From assembly GCA_902796635.1 (NCBI GenBank), contig CADBPU010000054.1, positions 1-18,163 on the forward strand: a DNA stretch of 18,163 bases. Direction: 5' to 3'. Numbering within the stretch: the stretch's first letter is position 1; each line of letters opens with the position of its first letter. This document shows positions 13,701 through 18,163 of the stretch, piece by piece. The position numbers and the translations under genes are program-made. Source of the stretch: an uncultured Eubacteriales bacterium. Lineage in GTDB: Bacteria; Bacillota; Clostridia; Christensenellales; UBA1242. The notes beneath the pieces were generated by a model, which saw nothing but the letters and a program-made list of their open reading frames with translations, was not told the origin of the DNA and made no database searches.

Positions 13701-16700
13701 AAATTGTTTTATTGCCAATAGTATATGATGAATTTGTAGAAATTGCCTTAACTCTTATTGAATAGACATTTGGTGTATAAAAACCACTGCCAAACAAACT
13801 GTTAAGATTACTTTTTGTAAATTCTAATTTACAATTTTCTGGATTTGTTAAACTATCCACAAAAATTGTTTTGTAAGCTGAACTTGAACTACCTGTTTTT
13901 CTAATACTTAATACTTTTTCTTGCTTTGGCTCTGTTGTTGAAATATATAATCTATATTCTAAAAGTGCATCGTCTGCCTTTTCATTATCATTATAGAAAA
14001 GTGGAGACCAAGAGAAAACATTATCTTCCATTTTTAGGTAAGCAGGTGCCTGCAAACTTTCAATATAAACCTCTGGCGAACAATCACTAATGAGATTTCT
14101 TGAACTTTCAACATTTGCTGTAAGTTTAGAAATTTCTTCACTTGTTGGATAAGTGTCGCTTTTGAATATATAAGAATTAAGTGGTATTGCAAATACTTTC
14201 AATGTTGCATTTGCACTTATGTTTGATGGTAATCTGCATTGATTTGATCTTAAATTGTATAACAAATCACTAAAATCATATTCGTAAGTTGGGTCTGCAC
14301 TTGAATAATCAATAGCTGGATATAATCTGCCAGCATCATCAACAATGACATGTAGTGCAACTGTCAAATTGCTATTAAATAAATTTTTACTGATATTTTT
14401 ATGTAAATTCATAAAACTGAATTCAAAATCAGAAAACATATTTGAAGCAAGTTCGCTGTTTGGATCTTGACCTGATGCATAAGTCCATTTCAAAACTTTG
14501 TTGCCATAACTATCATGTGTAATGGTTAGTGTTTGTGGTGCATATAGTTTTGTGAATGTTACACTTTCATCAGTATATTCACTTGAAATAATATTTTCAT
14601 TATTTCCAATAGCTCTAACTTTTACTGTTAAATTTTGTCCACCGCTGATAGCTGAATTCTGTAAAGTTTCACATAATTTTGTTGTAGTGATGACAACTCC
14701 ATTAGAAAATTTTAATTCATAACTTCTTGCGCTTTCACTTGCTGACCATGCAACTGAGCCACTATATTCATCTTCATAATTTGAAAATGTGTAAATGGTG
14801 TTTGATAATTCATCACTATAATCATTTGCAAATGATGTAATTCTTAAATCTTCAACTTTTGCAAGTTTTTTGAAATTATATGCGCTTGAAGCATAACTAT
14901 TCAAGTATACAGGTTGACTTTCTATATTTGAAATACCTGTGCCTGTTTGAATTGATTTTGCCTGAACTTTTACGCTATAATCTCCGGCATCAACATCACT
15001 AAAACCATAAGTTGGATTTGTTGAATTATTTATAACTTGTTCTTCTTCACCAGCAGTCAAAGTTAAAATAAATTCAAAATCAGTAAAGTTTTCATATAAA
15101 GTTCCGTAATACAAAACACCATCAACCATGCTTAAATCTGCAAGATTTGGTAGTCTTTGGATATAGAGTTTTTGAGATAAATTACTACCAATGAAATAAA
15201 CATCTTCATCATTTTTTATTTGTTTTGGAACAACCCTGAATTGAATTGAAATTTTTGCTCCACCATTTAAGTTTTGACTAATATAATCTTCTATGGTTGG
15301 TCTTGTGATTTTTATGTTATTTGAATTTTCCAAAACATACTCAAAAGTATAATCTTCTGTATTTTCTAAATCTGCTATTGAGCCATTTTGTACGTATAAT
15401 TTTTTATTATCAACTTCGACAGGATATTTAGAAACCAAAATTTGTTCACAATAATCACTATCAAAAACATTTTGATTTGTTGATGCGTTTGCCTTTACTT
15501 CAATGGCAAATTGACCTGACGGCAAATTGTATTCGTCATCATTAAAATCAATGTGTGTGACAGTCAAAGCGCTTGAATCAAAGCTCATTGCTATATCACT
15601 ATTGTCTATTGACCTTATGAGTACTTTGTATGATGTTGCACCACCAACAATATTCCAAGCAAGTTTTCCCGATTTCAAATTTGTTGTGATGAGAGTTGGC
15701 GCAACAAGTTTTGTTATTGTGATTTGCAAGGTTTCTGCTGAATTCACACAATTCATAGAGCCAACTTTTCCACCCATAGCCATGACAGAAACCAAGTTGT
15801 TACCAACTTGAATTGCATTTTCTGGGAATTCAAAAACAACTTTTTGTTGGTCTGTTGGAGCAACAAAGTATGGTTCTTCTTCATTTAAGAATACTTTATA
15901 ACCACTTACATTTTTAACGCTATCCCATTGAATTTTGCAAACGTCATCTTCTTTTATTGATTGCAAATTTGTAGGTGTGGCAAGTTTTGTAAAACTGAAA
16001 AGTGATGATAAATTGCTTGCGAGCTTATCTTCTGTACCAACTGCTTGAATTTGAATTTGATAATCGCCTACGCTAAAATTTGAAACATCTAATGAGACTT
16101 GAAGTGCGTCAGAATTTTGTAAAACAATAACGCTTTGAACATTTTGGTCTTCATCTAAAATATTTGATAAAACAACTTTGTATGATGTTGCATATCTTGT
16201 TGAATCCCAAACTACATTTCCGCTTTCTAATCTAATATTGCTTACATTTGCCAATTTTGTATAACTAACTTCAAAACCAAAATCGCTTGTGAGTGTTGCA
16301 CTGCTATCTCCATTTGCTTTTACTTTTGCAAGATATATTCCTGCATCAATATCAAATGGCAATCTAAAATTGGTTGTTGAAACAGTTTCAACTTCTTCAT
16401 GCAAAACACCATCTATTTTGTATGTGTAATACACATCATAAGATACAGCACCAAGAGTTGCAACAGAATTCCATCTTAAAATGCCATTTATTATTCCCAA
16501 ATTGTCTGGTGCTGGCAATTTTCTAATGGAAATGGCATCTGTATAAGCAGAATTAAAATTATTGTTTGCCAAATCTGTGTTTGTTTTAACTTTTATGCTG
16601 TAATCTTTTGCTTCTTCAAGTTCTTCACTTATATCTATGGTTGTTTCATAAACATTGTCTATAACTCTATCATTTATCAAAACTGAATAAGAAACTGCAC

Positions 16701-17421
16701 CTTCAACGCCGTCCCAAGATAAAATTCTTTGTTCAAGTCCCGTTTCATCATTTACATTGACATCAAGATTTACATTTCCTGGTTCTTCGTAAATATAAAA
16801 TCTATATTCTTGTGAAAATTCACTATCTAAATTTTTAGATTTTCCGTTTGCTTGAATTTTTGCGACAACTTCTTGACCTTCAAAGTCTCTAATATTCAAA
16901 TTATATGAAGTAGGTAAAATGTTGTTAACATTTGAAATTATGTATTTATTGTTATTTATTGAAATTGTATATGCCTTTGCTTCATCAACTTCATCCCAAA
17001 CAAACTTTTCGCCATCAAAAGAAAAATTTCTTGGAGTGCTTACATTTTCTTCATCTTCACTAATGTTTACTTGAATATAAGTTTCTCTATATGTACCGTC
17101 TGCTGTTCTAACACCCAAAGTTGTTTGTCTTTCATCATTTATTATTTGACTGTTTGCAGTGATTGTGAATTTCATATTTTTGACATCAATTTGTGTGCTT
17201 ATAACATTTGTATTATATCCAAAAAGTTCAAATGATTTGTTAGTGGCATTTTCTGGACTAATTTCAACATTTACTTCAACACTTTCATTAAGTCTTAATG
17301 TAATGCTTTCTTCGCTAACCAAAATTCCATCAGTTTTAACTTCCTTATCAAAACATGCAGAAAAAAGCCATGCGCACATAACTACTAAAACTGATAAAAA
17401 GATAAATTTTAATTTTTTCAT
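10714..17421 (-). CDS. Giant surface lipoprotein: BIG2-like, about 17 FN3-like units, GLUG-like C-terminus
   Basis: 2,235 residues. The N-terminus MKKLKFIFLSVLVVMCAW leads to LFSAC, a lipobox with Cys23 as the lipidation site; the F at -3 is unusual but tolerable. Residues about 30-121 look like a bacterial Ig-like (BIG2) domain (LVSEESITLRLNESVEV). Residues about 129-1844 are a chain of diverged FN3-like units. Residues about 1845-2235 begin NGSEEHPYEIATEFEF and contain GLUG-type repeats (FNGLFGYIKTGAVVENFTF, YAGGFVGYLKSGKIYNSYVI), as in large adhesins. No LPXTG or transmembrane tail, so the N-terminal lipid is the only anchor. Start: ATG at 17419-17421, because GTGGAG lies six bases upstream; the TTG at 17437-17439 has no such site. 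First gene of an operon with sipW and two SipW substrates. Adhesin, anchor or scaffold roles are inferred. Confidence 0.88.
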   Translation of the reverse strand: MKKLKFIFLSVLVVMCAWLFSACFDKEVKTDGILVSEESITLRLNESVEVNVEISPENATNKSFELFGYNTNVISTQIDVKNMKFTITANSQIINDERQTTLGVRTADGTYRETYIQVNISEDEENVSTPRNFSFDGEKFVWDEVDEAKAYTISINNNKYIISNVNNILPTSYNLNIRDFEGQEVVAKIQANGKSKNLDSEFSQEYRFYIYEEPGNVNLDVNVNDETGLEQRILSWDGVEGAVSYSVLINDRVIDNVYETTIDISEELEEAKDYSIKVKTNTDLANNNFNSAYTDAISIRKLPAPDNLGIINGILRWNSVATLGAVSYDVYYTYKIDGVLHEEVETVSTTNFRLPFDIDAGIYLAKVKANGDSSATLTSDFGFEVSYTKLANVSNIRLESGNVVWDSTRYATSYKVVLSNILDEDQNVQSVIVLQNSDALQVSLDVSNFSVGDYQIQIQAVGTEDKLASNLSSLFSFTKLATPTNLQSIKEDDVCKIQWDSVKNVSGYKVFLNEEEPYFVAPTDQQKVVFEFPENAIQVGNNLVSVMAMGGKVGSMNCVNSAETLQITITKLVAPTLITTNLKSGKLAWNIVGGATSYKVLIRSIDNSDIAMSFDSSALTVTHIDFNDDEYNLPSGQFAIEVKANASTNQNVFDSDYCEQILVSKYPVEVDNKKLYVQNGSIADLENTEDYTFEYVLENSNNIKITRPTIEDYISQNLNGGAKISIQFRVVPKQIKNDEDVYFIGSNLSQKLYIQRLPNLADLSMVDGVLYYGTLYENFTDFEFILTLTAGEEEQVINNSTNPTYGFSDVDAGDYSVKVQAKSIQTGTGISNIESQPVYLNSYASSAYNFKKLAKVEDLRITSFANDYSDELSNTIYTFSNYEDEYSGSVAWSASESARSYELKFSNGVVITTTKLCETLQNSAISGGQNLTVKVRAIGNNENIISSEYTDESVTFTKLYAPQTLTITHDSYGNKVLKWTYASGQDPNSELASNMFSDFEFSFMNLHKNISKNLFNSNLTVALHVIVDDAGRLYPAIDYSSADPTYEYDFSDLLYNLRSNQCRLPSNISANATLKVFAIPLNSYIFKSDTYPTSEEISKLTANVESSRNLISDCSPEVYIESLQAPAYLKMEDNVFSWSPLFYNDNEKADDALLEYRLYISTTEPKQEKVLSIRKTGSSSSAYKTIFVDSLTNPENCKLEFTKSNLNSLFGSGFYTPNVYSIRVKAISTNSSYTIGNKTIFYADSANAYSLKTEVLDNPLLSLEKGVLKWSEVQNIEKYGLYITKPNSQTVYVEFDNDVNEFDLQGDDYPAGQYKFQIVSVGDGSKTITSQLAESPIKTYSKLAVVANLKLQNGIIKYTSHSVVGSNSNQCEYTMFIRSTNQNKDKEYSNAKYDTFELASQADFPGGLQYYIRVRATGDNNTYISSELTDYCYINQNQTLPTKFETPTNLKIENGKLVWNRVSGITTYLINVSGGEYTFDAEKIGDSYDFATIPAGTYTVQVKAVGNSVYLNSSFATKSNVKKLSDIKELQLENGYIVWKNESASNYKLVINGSEKFIDSNNSEIVNGYVKYRLVGFVEGSYSLFIQNYGGNTAISSSQTATLNFEKLVTPSNLMIENEVFYFESVENALNYQIEILAKLANGTTKTIKYMPENISVFGNSVIDSVSYKTIAFSTLHEIVKGTTGNNVINEYQISVVAVGDSLNSDEINETSTYYITSNDSEPLVINKPDAPVVRYETDETNRFFGKIYWNQVENADYYKVYVNASQDSHKVLFGYDISQARTDNENGHDDYNYFIVSGKTYANVAYMDDNYSFIVVACKNKDGYDSENSNVLSELTYDVFDVSANGSEEHPYEIATEFEFNAIRYNLSANYSLSADICFEEIPNLGINKDNMFAGKFNGNNHVLSGLNNENLVVSSKNSTFNGLFGYIKTGAVVENFTFNADIYAITETENTIQLGMIAIKNYGIIHNVITNGTIATEYNYDTVAIYNAGIAVYNYGEIDSCLSTASIAPKNNLNDVYAGGICCINGNESIVATISKSGFIGNATGQFAAGIAAENYGNITECYFETDVDTESTFILSQNRGTTANFAGGLVAYMYKGTINYCYVYGKVSASTHSSQTAYAGGFVGYLKSGKIYNSYVIGYENDENLIYATGEYMDTIKVGVVVGYSENKNIGSSILCVKLGTQKIVGTGTVNGVEETTISSLKSGIQEFENYNLYFNMTNTIPKLKNSKYKGV
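10717..11889 (-). other. GLUG-like repeat region of the giant lipoprotein
   Basis: The last 391 residues switch from FN3-like units to glycine-rich repeats with the GLUG pattern: FNGNNHVLSGLN, FNGLFGYIKTGAVVENFTF, KNYGIIHNVITNGTI, YNYGEIDSCLSTA, FAAGIAAENYGNITECYF, FAGGLVAYMYKGTINYCYV, YAGGFVGYLKSGKIYNSYVI. Such blocks form a beta-helix and occur at the tips of bacterial adhesins and next to IgA peptidases. The opening SEEHPYEIATEFEFNAI is the standard cap of this domain. Confidence 0.75.
11890..17037 (-). repeat. Array of about 17 diverged FN3-like domain repeats (protein level)
   Basis: Each unit of about 80-130 residues opens with a variant of LAxPxNLxLxNGxLxWxxV, continues with A..Y.V.I, has a G.Y.V.VxAxG strand near its end (for example GTYTVQVKAVGNS, GDYQIQIQAVGTE, LTVKVRAIGNNE) and closes with a .F.K linker into the next unit. 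I count 17 openings between residues 129 and about 1800, of uneven quality; units 7, 10, 11 and 16 are the most changed or enlarged. The units are too diverged for the DNA itself to repeat noticeably, which argues against recent tandem duplication. Confidence 0.7.
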
Positions 17422-17469
17422 AAGAAACTCCACTTGCAAATTTTGTCAAAAACACTTCTAGTTATTGTT

Positions 17470-17498
17470 ATTTTATCACTATAACCTTTTTTTATCAA
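17470..17498 (-). promoter_or_regulatory. Promoter of the lipoprotein-sipW-TasA-like operon
   Basis: Minus-strand TTGATA (17493-17498), 17-nt spacer, TAAAAT (17470-17475). The start would be near 17462-17464, giving a leader of about 40 nt with the GTGGAG ribosome binding site. No other promoter is seen before the terminator at 8809-8833, so the four genes form one unit of about 8.7 kb. Confidence 0.7.
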
Positions 17499-17607
17499 AC
17501 GATTTTGAGCGTTTTATATATATTTATATATAAATTTCTTGGCAATTTTAAGTATAAATGAATGATTTTTATTTGTTTAATCTTAATTCTTTTTATTAAA
17601 TTGGCAT

Positions 17608-17641
17608 TAAAAAAATAAAAAAAGTTGGTATCTACCCAACT
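17608..17641 (-). terminator. Intrinsic terminator of ychF
   Basis: AGTTGG (17623-17628) pairs with CCAACT (17636-17641) and the minus strand continues into a long T-rich tract (17608-17622). It lies two nucleotides past the ychF stop codon and separates ychF from the surface operon. Confidence 0.85.
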
Positions 17642-17643
17642 CT

Positions 17644-18163
17644 TTATACATTAAATCTAAACAATACAACGTCTCCATCTTTCATAACATAATCTTTGCC
17701 TTCCATACGGACTTTGCCGGCTTCTTTTGCTTTTACATAGCCACCAAAGGACAAAATATCTTCATAATTTGCAACTTCTGCTTTAATAAATCCCTTTTCA
17801 AAATCTGTATGAATTTTTCCTGCGGCTTGTGGAGCTTTTGTGCCAATCTTTATCGTCCACGCCCTTGTTTCTTTTTCTCCTGCAGTCAAATAACTAATAA
17901 GTCCCAAAAGTTTATAGCTTGCTTTAACAAGCACATCAAGACCGCTTTCTGTTATACCCAAATCAGCATAAAATATTTCTTTTTCATCATCAGCAAGTTG
18001 TGAAATTTCTTCTTCTATCTTTGCACAAAGCACAATGACTTCTGCGTTTTCCTGCTTTGCTCTTTCTTTTACACTTTTGACATATTGATTTTCTTCTTTA
18101 CCTATTTCAGTTTCAGAAATATTAGCACAATACAAAACTGGTTTATCTGTTAACAAAAAGAAA
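17644..18163 (-). CDS. ychF: Ribosome-associated GTPase/ATPase YchF, C-terminal part (runs off the window)
   Basis: The reading frame stays open to the right edge (FFLLTDKPVLYCANI), so the gene starts outside; the TTG at 18154-18156 is an internal leucine. The visible 173 residues are about half of the usual 365. They include the end of the G domain (LLTDKPVLYCANISE), the ADLGITESGLDVLVKASYKLL helical segment, then the TGS domain with LISYLTAGEKETRAWTIKIG, APQAAGKIHTDFEKGFIKAEV, the GKVRMEGKDYVMKDGDVVLFRFNV end. This is the typical C-terminus of YchF/OLA1, an Obg-family nucleotidase that binds ribosomes and favours ATP in several species. It is followed directly by a terminator and is probably unrelated in function to the surface operon downstream. 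Confidence 0.95.
   Translation of the reverse strand, partial: FFLLTDKPVLYCANISETEIGKEENQYVKSVKERAKQENAEVIVLCAKIEEEISQLADDEKEIFYADLGITESGLDVLVKASYKLLGLISYLTAGEKETRAWTIKIGTKAPQAAGKIHTDFEKGFIKAEVANYEDILSFGGYVKAKEAGKVRMEGKDYVMKDGDVVLFRFNV

Noticed and set aside
11890..17037. DNA-level tandem repeat or CRISPR-like array in the giant gene
   Set aside because: The periodicity exists only in the protein; units differ in length and share no runs of identical DNA.
17437..17439. TTG start six codons upstream of the giant lipoprotein ATG
   Set aside because: The GTGGAG ribosome binding site lies after it and fits the ATG at 17421, and the lipoprotein signal begins at MKKLKF.

Overview
This AT-rich window (roughly 30% G+C by eye) looks like a low-GC Gram-positive (Bacillota) chromosome, probably an uncultured Clostridia-like or Bacilli-like lineage. 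The signs are TTGACA/TATAAT-type promoters with 16-17 bp spacers, purine-rich ribosome binding sites, hairpin plus U-tract terminators, a SipW-type signal peptidase with TasA/camelysin-like substrates, and standard-code genes whose best matches by eye are Firmicute families. I cannot place it below phylum.

Layout. Positions 1-309 (minus strand) hold about 226 nt of the 5' end of a 23S rRNA. This runs at about position 84 into 27 codons resembling the start of a small acid-soluble spore protein, which is not 23S sequence and is probably a chimeric join or a broken rRNA copy. The 23S fragment has its own strong promoter at 519-547. No 16S precedes it; the upstream neighbour is a protein gene. 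Next come a stand-alone HExxH metallopeptidase-like gene (749-2185, minus), family I inorganic pyrophosphatase (2275-2808, minus) and an HD-domain hydrolase (2870-3454, minus). Divergent from these is tilS (3624-4958, plus). Then, all on the minus strand: a membrane-anchored DUF4097-like beta-repeat protein (5079-6752), a short alanyl-tRNA synthetase lacking the C-Ala domain (6850-8637), a four-gene surface operon (8837-17421), and the C-terminal half of the GTPase YchF at the window edge.

The four-gene operon is the most interesting part. In transcription order it encodes a 2,235-residue lipoprotein with about 17 FN3-like units and a GLUG-like C-terminus, a SipW-type signal peptidase, and two small proteins with SipW-cognate N-termini. 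One promoter (17470-17498) and one terminator (8809-8833) bracket it. The order parallels tapA-sipW-tasA of Bacillus subtilis, with a giant lipoprotein in the TapA (anchor) position. I infer an envelope-anchored fibre or biofilm-matrix system.

A second recurring theme is gene starts without a ribosome binding site, where the -10 box lies 6-9 nt before the ATG. Three genes (the HExxH protein, the HD protein and tilS) appear to be transcribed as leaderless or nearly leaderless mRNAs, whereas alaS, ppa, the DUF4097-like gene and the surface operon have ordinary Shine-Dalgarno leaders.
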